Of a stretch of DNA of 64,000 nt, positions 50,490 through 64,000 are shown in pieces; within the stretch, counting starts at the first letter, position 1, and every line of letters begins with the position of its first letter. Under the pieces are notes generated by a model. That model ran no database searches, was not told the DNA's origin, and saw only the letters and a program-made list of their open reading frames with translations. This stretch comes from Alphaproteobacteria bacterium (GTDB lineage Bacteria; Pseudomonadota; Alphaproteobacteria; Sphingomonadales; Sphingomonadaceae). Made by a program: the position numbers and the translations under genes. The stretch lies in the NCBI GenBank assembly GCA_018823905.1, contig JAHJHL010000192.1, forward strand, positions 1 to 64,000. The letters run 5' to 3'.

Positions 50490-50966
50490 TTGAAGCCGAC
50501 CCATCCCTTGCCCGTGCATCACAGCTGGCCGCTGTATGAACGCGAACGTTATTTCGAGTTGGGGCGGCTGCATGGCGCAGACACGCTCGATGCGGTGGCG
50601 AACAGCGCCGATGTATCGGCGGTCGAGCGGTTCGGGCCGGGGCTGCCGGGCTGGTGGGAATGCGACCTGGCCGACAACAACCGGCTGAGTTGGTCGAACG
50701 AGGTCTTCGATATTTTCGGCCTGCCGCGCGGCGCCGCGGTGACGCGCGACGAAACCGTCGCGCTGTATGAAGACGGGTCGCGCGCGGCGATGGAGAAATT
50801 GCGCGCCTATGCGATCAAGCACCGCCGCGGCTTTACCCTCGACGTTGAAATCCGGCCCGTCACCGCGGCGCCCCGCTGGATGCGCCTGATCGCCGCGCCG
50901 GTTTGTATCGACGACCGGATTGTCAAATTGCAGGGACTGAAATTCATCGTTTCGGGCAGCGTCTGA
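50490..50966 (+). CDS. PAS-domain protein
   Basis: PGWWECDLADNNRLSWSNEVFDIFGLPRGAAVTRDETVALYEDGSRAAMEKLRAYAI; TTG start inferred. Confidence 0.75.
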   Translation: MKPTHPLPVHHSWPLYERERYFELGRLHGADTLDAVANSADVSAVERFGPGLPGWWECDLADNNRLSWSNEVFDIFGLPRGAAVTRDETVALYEDGSRAAMEKLRAYAIKHRRGFTLDVEIRPVTAAPRWMRLIAAPVCIDDRIVKLQGLKFIVSGSV

Positions 50967-51139
50967 CGCCTCAGACAAGCGATCGACGAATGGGCGTGAT
51001 GGGCGACGAAGCGTTGTCCTGCGGCGGCAGATGGCGGTTCTGGCTCGTCCGGACCTGAGAAACCAACGGTCTGCGCCTGCGGCGTTGACGCGATTTAACC
51101 ATCGTCACAAGCCAAAATCCATGGGTGGTGCGGGCATGA

Positions 51140-52231
<1,092 letters not shown>

Positions 52232-52282
52232 TTTCAGTTGAACGTGACCGACTGAGAAGGTGTGGAAAGCGGACAGAGCCGG

Positions 52283-52414
52283 TCCTCCCCACTTGTGGGG
52301 AGGTGGCAGCGCGCAGCGCTGACGGAGGGGGTGGCGTCTTTGCGCCATCCTTGCATCAGGCCGCCAACCCCCTCCACCACCTGCGGTGGTCCCCCTCCCC
52401 GCAATCGGGGAGGA
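52283..52414. repeat. ~132-bp composite palindromic repeat (family A), opposite orientation to 20004-20137
   Basis: TCCTCCCCACTTGTGGGGAGGTGGCAGCGCGCAGCGCTGACGGAGGGGG...CCCCCTCCACCACCTGCGGTGGTCCCCCTCCCCGCAATCGGGGAGGA; between convergent genes. Confidence 0.85.
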
Positions 52415-52461
52415 TTTAGATGGCTGCAATTGGTCGCTACCCGACCTCCGCTGATAAGATG

Positions 52462-54055
<1,594 letters not shown>

Positions 54056-54112
54056 GGGGCAGGGGTAATCGCGCGGGATGGCGTCCGCAAGGCGGGTTTA
54101 TGGCGGCCCGCC

Positions 54113-55108
54113 TCAGTCCGCCGCCGCGTCCGGCGCCAGTTCGGCGCGCAAAAAGGCGCTGATCTTTGCCCAGCTGTCGGCGCGCGCCGCGGCATTGCCC
54201 GCTTCGGTGCCGCCCAGCTTTGCCCAATATCGGCGCGTCCTGGCATCGGTAAAGGGAGCCCCCATCACGCCATGACCGGCGTCTTTGTACCGCAATATGA
54301 TCGGCGCGGGCGCCGCCATCCTGGCTGCGCGCGCGGCAATCTGGTCGGTCATCGGGCAGCTGGGCCACAGCTTTTCGGCCTCGCCGCAGACGAGCATGAG
54401 CTTGCCCTGGAATTTCTCGACCGGGATGACGGCGGCGGGATTGGCGTCCACCTCCTTGAGCCCGTTCACAAACACCGGCATCAGCCCGTCGGCGCCGGGC
54501 TGCCCTCTATACGCAAGATGGGGGAGCGGGTCGCCCTTCTCGCTCCACGATGAGCTGAACGATCCGAACATGTAATTTTCGCCCGACATGCCGTCCCATA
54601 CAACGCTCGACGGCATGCCGAGCACCGCGGCGCGAATGCCGGGATAGCGCGTCGCGACGACCAGCCCCGCCTCGGCACCCTTGGAATAGCCGATGATGCC
54701 GATGCGGCCCGGGTCGACCCGGGGCTGCTGCTTGAGCCAGTCGAGCCCCCTGTAGAAATCCTCGAGCGGGATGTTCTTGAGCTTGGCGGATTTGCCGGGT
54801 GCGTTGTGGTAGGCGAGTTGCAGCGTGCTGTAACCCTGCGCTTGCAGCAGTAGCGCCAGCGCGTGCATGTCCTTGCCCAAGCCGCCTTCGGGGCCGCCAA
54901 GCAGCAGGATGGCGGGCGAGGGGCCGGAACCCGCCGCCGGGAAATAATTGGCGAGAATGCCGTTGTCGGCCACTCGCTGGCCGGTCGGTCCCGCATCGAC
55001 GATCCGCGCTGGTTTCGGCGGTTGGACAATCATCCACGTCGCGCCGCCCGCGCCGACGACAATGAGCGCGCCGAGCAGCCCGAGGGTGATTTTCCATTTC
55101 CGCTTCAT
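54113..55108 (-). CDS. Alpha/beta hydrolase, acyl-CoA thioester hydrolase/BAAT C-terminal-like, membrane-anchored
   Basis: ILLLGGPEGGLGKDMHALALLLQAQGYSTLQLAYHNAPG; IGIIGYSKGAEAGLVVATRYP. Confidence 0.85.
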   Translation of the reverse strand: MKRKWKITLGLLGALIVVGAGGATWMIVQPPKPARIVDAGPTGQRVADNGILANYFPAAGSGPSPAILLLGGPEGGLGKDMHALALLLQAQGYSTLQLAYHNAPGKSAKLKNIPLEDFYRGLDWLKQQPRVDPGRIGIIGYSKGAEAGLVVATRYPGIRAAVLGMPSSVVWDGMSGENYMFGSFSSSWSEKGDPLPHLAYRGQPGADGLMPVFVNGLKEVDANPAAVIPVEKFQGKLMLVCGEAEKLWPSCPMTDQIAARAARMAAPAPIILRYKDAGHGVMGAPFTDARTRRYWAKLGGTEAGNAAARADSWAKISAFLRAELAPDAAAD

Positions 55109-55212
55109 CGTCGCCCTCCACATCTAACTGTGTTATTGATATAGAGCAGTTATGCGATTGGCCACAAAAAAGGGGCCGCTCGCACGGCCCCTTTTGACCT
55201 AGTATATTGCGA

Positions 55213-55752
55213 TCAGCCCGCCAGCCGCGCCGCATAGTCGCCGCGCAGGCGTACAAAATTGTCCCAGTGCGGCGTCGCCGCAGTGCCGCGCAATTTCGCT
55301 TCCAGTACATCGACATGCGAATGCCAGCCGGCGCTGACGTTCAGCAGCACGGTCGGATCAGTGACGCGCTGGTGGACAATGGTCAGCAGCACCTCGTCGC
55401 CCTGCTCGCGCAAGGTGAAGGTCACCCCGCCAGTGCTGCCCCAGCTGATCGCCAGAAGGTGCGGGGCTTCGCATTCGAGCACTTCGCAGGTCATGCGATG
55501 TTCTTCGCCCATGCCGTCGGGGCGGGTGCCGGGCGGATCGGTCAGTTCGTCGTTGCGCCAGACGAGGTCGACCGGGGTGCCGACCCGTTGCTCCATCGCG
55601 CCCGCGGCGAGCCACTGCCGGCGCAGGTCGCTGTCGACAAGATATGACCAGACCCGGTCGATCGGGCCGGGGAGCAGGCGTTCTAGGGTCAGCGTCGCAT
55701 CTTCGCTGACCACGCCATAATCGTCGGTCGTTGTCATGATATTCATCGTCAT
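55213..55752 (-). CDS. SRPBCC/AHSA1-family protein
   Basis: TLTLERLLPGPIDRVWSYLVDSDLRRQWLAAG; ATG overlaps the stop of the ArsR gene. Confidence 0.9.
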   Translation of the reverse strand: MTMNIMTTTDDYGVVSEDATLTLERLLPGPIDRVWSYLVDSDLRRQWLAAGAMEQRVGTPVDLVWRNDELTDPPGTRPDGMGEEHRMTCEVLECEAPHLLAISWGSTGGVTFTLREQGDEVLLTIVHQRVTDPTVLLNVSAGWHSHVDVLEAKLRGTAATPHWDNFVRLRGDYAARLAG

Positions 55753-56126
55753 TCTCCTTCTTTCCCGGGGAGGGGTGGCTTGGGGGACGGCGGCGCGGCG
55801 TCTTCGGCGCGCAGCAGCTGTTCGAGGGTGTCGAGGCGGTCGGTCCAGAAGCGGCGATAGACGCCGATCCATTGGTCGGCGGACATCAGCGGGGTTGGAT
55901 CGAGGCTACAGACATGGGTGCGGCCGCGGACGTCGCGGCGGATCAGCCCCGCGGTCTCGAGCACCTTGATATGTTTCGACGCCGCGGCGAGCGACATCGC
56001 AAAAGGTTCGGCGAGTTCGCCCACCGTGCGCTCGCCAGTCGCGAGATCGCCGAGCATGGCGCGCCGTGTGGCGTCGCCGAGCGCGTGGAAAATCGTATCA
56101 AGGGCGAGCGAATTATGTTCAACCAT
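55749..56126 (-). CDS. ArsR-family helix-turn-helix regulator
   Basis: IFHALGDATRRAMLGDLATGERTVGELAEPFAMSLAAASKHIKVLETAGLIRRDVRGRTHVCSLD. Confidence 0.93.
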   Translation of the reverse strand: MVEHNSLALDTIFHALGDATRRAMLGDLATGERTVGELAEPFAMSLAAASKHIKVLETAGLIRRDVRGRTHVCSLDPTPLMSADQWIGVYRRFWTDRLDTLEQLLRAEDAAPPSPKPPLPGKEGE

Positions 56127-56178
56127 GTGGTTGAATATGAGCGAAGCGTCGAGATTGTCAACCGGTTGGTTGAATAAA

Positions 56179-56865
56179 TTAGTTGCGGGTCATCCCCAGC
56201 CTTTTGCCGGCGTCCTCGCGATATAAGGACCAGTCGGCAGGGCATTGCTTCACTGGACGGGGTACCCCTTGCATCCCTTCGGTGATCCAGCAGTCATTGA
56301 AAATCGAGCAATAGCAGGAGCGGATCGACAGCCGCCAGCGTTCGCGCTGAAACCGCTGCCACGTTGCTTCGTTGGCGGGCGTGCGCGGCAGGCCGATAAA
56401 ACGCAGGCTTTCGCCGGGGCGGATCGCGACGCCGGTCGACGGCGAGGTGGCAAAGGACAAGCCGGTCGCGGCACGGTCGGTGCAGCAGGCTTCGAGCAAC
56501 GCGGTGGGGCTCGCCACCGGTTTACCGCGATAGCGGATCTCGATCGGGCCGAGGATCGCGGGGCCGACGCCATTGTTGGTCAGCGACAGCGAAATATCGG
56601 GCTTGCCCGCGTCATCGACATTGCTGGACCCGATGGTGACGAACGGCATCACGCCGCCGGTCTGCATCTTTTGCGTCGCGTCGGCCTGGACAAAGGCGAA
56701 CCAGGCAAGCGCAAGCGAGGCGATCAGCGCGGGCAGGCCGATGACGAAATGCGCGATGGTGATGAAAGGCAGGTAGCGCAGAAAGCGCGAACCGACTTCG
56801 GTTGCCGAGCTTGGTGCGGCAGTGGTATCACGGTTCTGCAGCTCTGGTATCTCTGTCATCGGCAT
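56179..56865 (-). CDS. Hypothetical membrane-anchored protein
   Basis: One TM segment (FVIGLPALIASLALAWFAFVQA) then conserved-looking extracytoplasmic domain; 228-aa ORF. Confidence 0.75.
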   Translation of the reverse strand: MPMTEIPELQNRDTTAAPSSATEVGSRFLRYLPFITIAHFVIGLPALIASLALAWFAFVQADATQKMQTGGVMPFVTIGSSNVDDAGKPDISLSLTNNGVGPAILGPIEIRYRGKPVASPTALLEACCTDRAATGLSFATSPSTGVAIRPGESLRFIGLPRTPANEATWQRFQRERWRLSIRSCYCSIFNDCWITEGMQGVPRPVKQCPADWSLYREDAGKRLGMTRN

Positions 56866-57036
56866 CCCCTTGATTGCCTCGGCGCGCCTGCTTTCTAGCG
56901 CGAGTCTTTGTCGGTTCCAACGACCTGCAAGGTTGGCGTCAAATCTGCGGGACAAGGTCGCTTGGGCGGTTCCCGGCAATGGCAGGCCGCAAATTCCGGC
57001 TTTCGCGGACGCAAGGAGCGGGTCATAAGCAGAGCC

Positions 57037-57759
57037 ATGTTGACCGGCATGATCCTCTCGCTCGCCCTCGCGGCCCAGACCGCTCCGGCACCGCCGCCCA
57101 CCACTCCGGCGCCATCGCGGCCGCGACCAACCTTTGCGCCGCCGCCCCCACCGCCGCCTTTGCCGGTGCCGGTCGATGCGGTGACGCCTGATACGCGGCC
57201 CTATGTTTCGCTGGTCACCGACTTGGGGACGATCGTGGTGCGGCTCGAAAACAAACGCGCGCCGGTCACCGCGGGCAATTTCCTGCGCTATGTCGATGCC
57301 AAGCGGATGGACGGCTTCAAATTCTATCGCTCGACCAAAAGCTGGGGACCGGCGAACCAGCTGATCCAGGCGGGCAATCGCGGCGATGCGCGCAAAAATT
57401 TCCCGCCGATCGCGCATGAGCCGACCAAGGCGAGCGGCCTGACCAACTGCAAGGGCGCGCTGTCGATGGCACGGCTCAACCCAGGCGATGCGACGACCGA
57501 CTTTTTCCTGCTGCTGTCCGACATCAAGGGGTTCGACAGCGATGCACCCGGCGGCGACGGCGCGGGCTTTGCGGTGTTCGGCGAAATCGTCGCGGGCGGC
57601 GACGTCGCATCGGCGATTTTTAACGCCCCGATCTCGCCGACCGCGGGCGACGGGGTGATGAAGGGCCAGATGCTGGAGCCGCAGGTGACGATCAAGACCG
57701 CACGCCGCGTTCCCGCCCCCGCCGATGCGCCGAAAGGCTGTGTGGTAAAGGCGCCGTAA
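57037..57759 (+). CDS. Cyclophilin-type peptidyl-prolyl cis-trans isomerase, exported, with proline-rich linker
   Basis: LVTDLGTIVVRLENKRAPVTAGNFLRYVDA; GALSMARLNPGDATTDFFLLLSD; linker PAPPPTTPAPSRPRPTFAPPPPPPPLPVPV. Confidence 0.92.
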   Translation: MLTGMILSLALAAQTAPAPPPTTPAPSRPRPTFAPPPPPPPLPVPVDAVTPDTRPYVSLVTDLGTIVVRLENKRAPVTAGNFLRYVDAKRMDGFKFYRSTKSWGPANQLIQAGNRGDARKNFPPIAHEPTKASGLTNCKGALSMARLNPGDATTDFFLLLSDIKGFDSDAPGGDGAGFAVFGEIVAGGDVASAIFNAPISPTAGDGVMKGQMLEPQVTIKTARRVPAPADAPKGCVVKAP

Positions 57760-57821
57760 TTCTGCGCTAAGCTGTCCATCATTTATTTTGCGTTCATCGG
57801 CGCTGTGGCTATACCGCGCGC

Positions 57822-58613
57822 ATGACTCACCGCACCCCTTCGCGCGCCGCCGTGCGCCTGCTCGCTGCCGCTCTCGTCGTCACTCCCTTGCTGGCGGCCT
57901 GCGCCGGTGCGGGGGTCAAGAAGGACACGCGCTATGTCGCGCGCGACGTCAACACGCTGTACCGTGCGGCGCAGGACCGGCTCGATCGCCAGCAATATGG
58001 CATCGCGGCGGCGTTGTTCGATGAAGTCGAGCGCCAGCATCCCTATTCGCCCTGGGCGCGCCGCGCGCAGCTGATGAGCTCGTTCAGCTATTATATGGAC
58101 CGCGAATATACCCCGGCGATCGAGGCCGCGCAGCGCTTTCTGGCGATCCATCCGGGCAACAAGGACGCGCCTTACGCTTATTATCTGATCGGGCTCAGCT
58201 ATTATGAGCAGATCAGCGACGTCACCCGCGATCAGAAAATCACCCAGCAGGCGTCGAACGCGCTGGGCGAAGTGATCCGCCGCTATCCCGACAGCCGCTA
58301 CGCGTCGGACGCGCGGCTCAAGGTCGACCTGGTGCAGGACCATCTGGCGGGCAAGGAAATGGAAATTGGCCGTTTCTATCAGCGCAGCTCGAACTGGCTG
58401 GCGGCGTCGATCCGCTTCCGCGAAGTCGTCGACAAATATCAGACGACCAGCCATGCGCCCGAGGCGCTGTACCGCCTGACCGAATCCTATCTTGCGCTGG
58501 GCATTCCCGTCGAAGCGAAGAAGTCGGCCGCGGTGCTGGGTGCCAACTATCCGGGTAACGAATGGTATGACCGCGCCTACAAGCTGATGCAGAAGCACGC
58601 GCCCAGCGCCTGA
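57822..58613 (+). CDS. bamD: Outer membrane protein assembly factor BamD
   Basis: Lipobox VTPLLAACAG; DEVERQHPYSPWARRAQLMSSFSYY; Sel1/TPR-like repeats. Confidence 0.93.
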   Translation: MTHRTPSRAAVRLLAAALVVTPLLAACAGAGVKKDTRYVARDVNTLYRAAQDRLDRQQYGIAAALFDEVERQHPYSPWARRAQLMSSFSYYMDREYTPAIEAAQRFLAIHPGNKDAPYAYYLIGLSYYEQISDVTRDQKITQQASNALGEVIRRYPDSRYASDARLKVDLVQDHLAGKEMEIGRFYQRSSNWLAASIRFREVVDKYQTTSHAPEALYRLTESYLALGIPVEAKKSAAVLGANYPGNEWYDRAYKLMQKHAPSA

Positions 58614-58662
58614 TTTCGCTCGGGCGTGGATTCGCGCTTTGTTCTAATGTAAGGGGCGCTTT

Positions 58663-60333
58663 GTGCTAACCGCCCTGTCCATCGCCAATATCGTTCTGAT
58701 CGAACGGCTCGACCTCGATTTCGCGGCCGGGCTGGGCGTGCTGACGGGTGAGACGGGAGCGGGTAAGTCGATCCTGCTCGACGCGCTGGGGCTCGCGCTC
58801 GGCGCGCGCTCCGATAGCGCGCTGGTGCGGCAGGGGAGCGGGCAGGCGCAGGTCACCGCGAGTTTTGCTGCCCCGGCGACCGGCACCCCGCTCGCTGCGC
58901 TGCTCGCGGATAATGAGATTGCGTTGGAGCCGGGCGAGTCGCTGCTCGTGCGCCGCACGCTCAAGGCCGACGGCGGCAGCCGCGCCTTCCTCAACGACCA
59001 GCCTTGTTCGGCGGCGCTACTGCGCGAGGTGGGCGCGCATCTGGTCGAAATTCACGGCCAGCATGACGATCGTGGGCTGCTGGCGCCCGCCGGACATCGC
59101 GCGCTGCTCGACAGCTTTGCGCGCGCCGACACCGGCGCGGTGGCGGCGGCGCATGTGGCGTGGCGCGGCGCCGAAACAAAGCTGGCGGCGGCACGCAGCG
59201 CGCTCGATGAGGCGACGCGCGACCGCGAATGGCTGGAACATTGCGTCGCGGAATTGCAGGCGCTCAGCCCCCAGCCGGGCGAGGATGCCGAGCTGTCCGA
59301 AGCGCGCGCGGCGATGCAGAAGGGCGAACGGATCGCGGGCGATCTGGGCGCGATCATGGAAGCGTTCGAGGGCAGCGACAGCGGCCCGGCGCTGCTGCGC
59401 GGCGCGGCGCGGCGGCTCGACCGGCTGGCGGGCGATCACCCGCTGCTCGCCGAGGCGCTCGCCGGGCTCGACCGCGCGATCATCGAGGCCGACGAGGCCG
59501 AAACGCGGCTGCGCGAAGCGGCGCGCGCGATGGAATATGACCCCGAACGGCTCGATGCGACCGAGACGCGGCTGTTCGAGCTGCGCGCGATGGCCCGCAA
59601 GCACAATGTCCAGCCTGACGAGTTGACCGAACTGACCGGCACACTCGCGGCCCGGCTCGATGCGATCGAGGGCGGCAGTGCGGGGCTCGCGAAGCTGGAG
59701 GCGGCGGTCGCGGAAACCGCCGCCGCTTATACGCATGCTGCGAGCGCGCTGTCCGACCTGCGCACCAAGGCGGCGGCGCGGCTCGATACCGCGGTGGCGG
59801 GCGAACTGGTGCCGCTGAAGCTCGACGCGGCGCGTTTCCAGACTTTGGTCGAGCGGTTACCCGCCGAGCGCTGGGGGCCCGAGGGCATCGACCGCGTCGA
59901 ATATCTGATCTCGACGAACCCCGGCGCGCCGTTCGCGCCGCTCGCCAAGATCGCGTCGGGGGGCGAATTGTCGCGCTTCATCCTCGCGCTCAAGGTCGCG
60001 CTGGCTGAGGAAGGCGGCGCTGACACGATCATCTTCGACGAAATCGACCGCGGCGTCGGCGGCGCGGTGGCGAGTGCGATCGGCGAGCGGCTGGCGCGGC
60101 TGGCGGGCGCGGGCAAGCAGCTGCTGGCGGTGACGCACAGCCCGCAGGTCGCGGCCAAGGGCGCGGCGCATTTTGTCATCGCCAAGTCGAGCGAGGGGGT
60201 GGTCACGCGCACCAGCGTCCACGCGCTCGACGACGCGGGCCGTCGCGAGGAAATCGCGCGGATGCTGTCGGGCGCCGAAGTGACCGCGGAGGCGCGGGCG
60301 CAGGCGGAAAGGTTGCTGGAGGTGGCAGGGTGA
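58663..60333 (+). CDS. recN: DNA repair protein RecN
   Basis: MLTALSIANIVLIERLDLDFAAGLGVLTGETGAGKSILLDALGLALG; IIFDEIDRGVGGAVASAIGERL; LLAVTHSPQVAAKG. Confidence 0.97.
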   Translation: MLTALSIANIVLIERLDLDFAAGLGVLTGETGAGKSILLDALGLALGARSDSALVRQGSGQAQVTASFAAPATGTPLAALLADNEIALEPGESLLVRRTLKADGGSRAFLNDQPCSAALLREVGAHLVEIHGQHDDRGLLAPAGHRALLDSFARADTGAVAAAHVAWRGAETKLAAARSALDEATRDREWLEHCVAELQALSPQPGEDAELSEARAAMQKGERIAGDLGAIMEAFEGSDSGPALLRGAARRLDRLAGDHPLLAEALAGLDRAIIEADEAETRLREAARAMEYDPERLDATETRLFELRAMARKHNVQPDELTELTGTLAARLDAIEGGSAGLAKLEAAVAETAAAYTHAASALSDLRTKAAARLDTAVAGELVPLKLDAARFQTLVERLPAERWGPEGIDRVEYLISTNPGAPFAPLAKIASGGELSRFILALKVALAEEGGADTIIFDEIDRGVGGAVASAIGERLARLAGAGKQLLAVTHSPQVAAKGAAHFVIAKSSEGVVTRTSVHALDDAGRREEIARMLSGAEVTAEARAQAERLLEVAG

Positions 60334-61015
60334 CGACCGCGCATCCGCTAGATCGTCCGGTCTGGAGCATGCTGACGGGGCGGCAGGCGCATCTGGCCGA
60401 GGGGGATGCGCGCGCGCTGCGGATCGACCGCGGCTATGGCGTGTTCGGGGTCGCCGCCGACACCGGCGCCGCGGCACAGGCGGCGCTGGCGGCGCTGATT
60501 CCGCCGGGCGAGGAATTATGGATCGTCGAGGGCGAGCGCTGGCCGGTACCCGCCGGGGTGCGCGAGGTGAAGCGCGCGGTGCTGACGCAGATGGTTGCCG
60601 AGGGCGCGCCGCCGACGGCGCGAGACGGCGAACCCGCGATCATTGCGCTGACCGACGCCGCCGCCGCTGAAATGGCGGCGCTCGCCGAGCATGCCAAGCC
60701 CGGCCCGTGGGGACCGAAAACACATCGTTACGGGCCGTTCTTCGGGATTCGCGACGATCACGGTCGCCTGCTCGCGATGGCGGGGCAGCGGATGCTGATG
60801 CCCGGCATGGCCGAGGTTAGCGGAGTGTCGACGTGGGAAGATTGCCGCGGCCGCGGCTATGCGCGGACGCTGATCGGCCATGTCATGCGCGCGATGGTGG
60901 CGCGCGGTGAGCAACCGTTCCTGCACAGCTATGCCGACAATGCGGGGGCGATTGCACTGTATGAATCACTGGGTTTCCGTATCCGGCGCGAGGTGCATGT
61001 GCTGGTGATCGCGGA

Positions 61016-61019
<4 letters not shown>
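60330..61019 (+). CDS. GNAT-family N-acetyltransferase
   Basis: VSTWEDCRGRGYARTLIGHVMRAMVARGEQPFLHSYADNAGAIALYESLGFRIRR. Confidence 0.9.
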
Positions 61020-63501
<2,482 letters not shown>

Positions 63502-63503
63502 AC

Positions 63504-63536
63504 GATCCTCCCCGTGGCTTCGCGACGGGGAGGATC
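63504..63536. terminator. Bidirectional hairpin between convergent ligA and peroxiredoxin genes
   Basis: GATCCTCCCCGT-GGCTTCGCG-ACGGGGAGGATC, 12-bp perfect stem. Confidence 0.7.
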
Positions 63537-63542
63537 TGATCG

Positions 63543-64000
63543 TTACAGCTGTTCGAGCATGTGATCCGCGCTCGACACCTTGAACTCGCCCGGCGCTTCG
63601 ACGTTGAGCTGTTCGACGACGCCGTCGTTGACGATCATCGAGAAACGCTGGCCGCGCTTGCCCATGCCGAACGCCTTGCCGTCCATGGTCAGGCCAACCG
63701 CTTCGGCGAAATCGCCATTGCCGTCGGCGAGCATGGTGACGCTGTCACCGGCATTGCCGCTCTTGCCCCACGCGCCCATCACGAAGGCATCGTTGACCGC
63801 GGTGCAGACGATTTCGTCGACGCCCTTGGCCTTCAGCTCATCGGCCTTGTCGACGAAGCCCGGCAGATGCTTGGCCGAACAGGTGGGGGTGAAGGCGCCC
63901 GGAACCGAGAAGAGCGCGACCTTGCGGCCCTTGAAATAATCGGCGGTGCTGACCTGTTCGGGGCCGTTTTCGGTGACCTTTACAAAGGTGGCGTCGGGCA
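63543..64000 (-). CDS. Peroxiredoxin (Prx5/AhpE-like), truncated by the window edge
   Basis: FSVPGAFTPTCSAKHLPGFVDKADELKAKGVDEIVCTAVNDAFVMGAWGK, continuing through the listed 63543..63782 ORF. Confidence 0.92.
   Translation of the reverse strand, partial: PDATFVKVTENGPEQVSTADYFKGRKVALFSVPGAFTPTCSAKHLPGFVDKADELKAKGVDEIVCTAVNDAFVMGAWGKSGNAGDSVTMLADGNGDFAEAVGLTMDGKAFGMGKRGQRFSMIVNDGVVEQLNVEAPGEFKVSSADHMLEQL

Overview
GC-rich chromosomal window that looks like a sphingomonad alphaproteobacterium, possibly Sphingopyxis-like (inferred from gene content and repeat style, not searched). Most of it is core chromosome: trmB, metK, lnt, acnA, a lone mreB, add plus a purine phosphoribosyltransferase, bamD, recN and ligA. 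It also holds a carotenoid locus (crtY-crtI, then LOG-crtB-pnuC-nadR-like genes coupled by start/stop overlaps), an acyl-CoA ligase/isomerase/crotonase block, one tRNA-Val(TAC), and several regulators and envelope proteins. Accessory-like parts are a tyrosine recombinase plus truncated GntR regulator at the left edge beside the 3' end of trmB, and a vanadium-haloperoxidase-like gene behind an AT-rich stretch. I found no convincing large undescribed defence or mobile system. The best small-scale signals are: (i) an exported-protein gene interrupted by a single in-frame TGA; (ii) a palindromic repeat inside the lnt reading frame; (iii) a perfect 20-bp tandem duplication of the RBS and start codon of a RidA-like gene, which creates a coupled 7-aa upstream ORF; (iv) an OmpR-type regulator whose receiver lacks the phospho-acceptor Asp; (v) composite palindromic repeats with paired copies in the window, one pair in opposite orientation; (vi) a 1175-aa secreted TPR-CHAT protein; (vii) an orphan Flp pilin missing from the ORF track.
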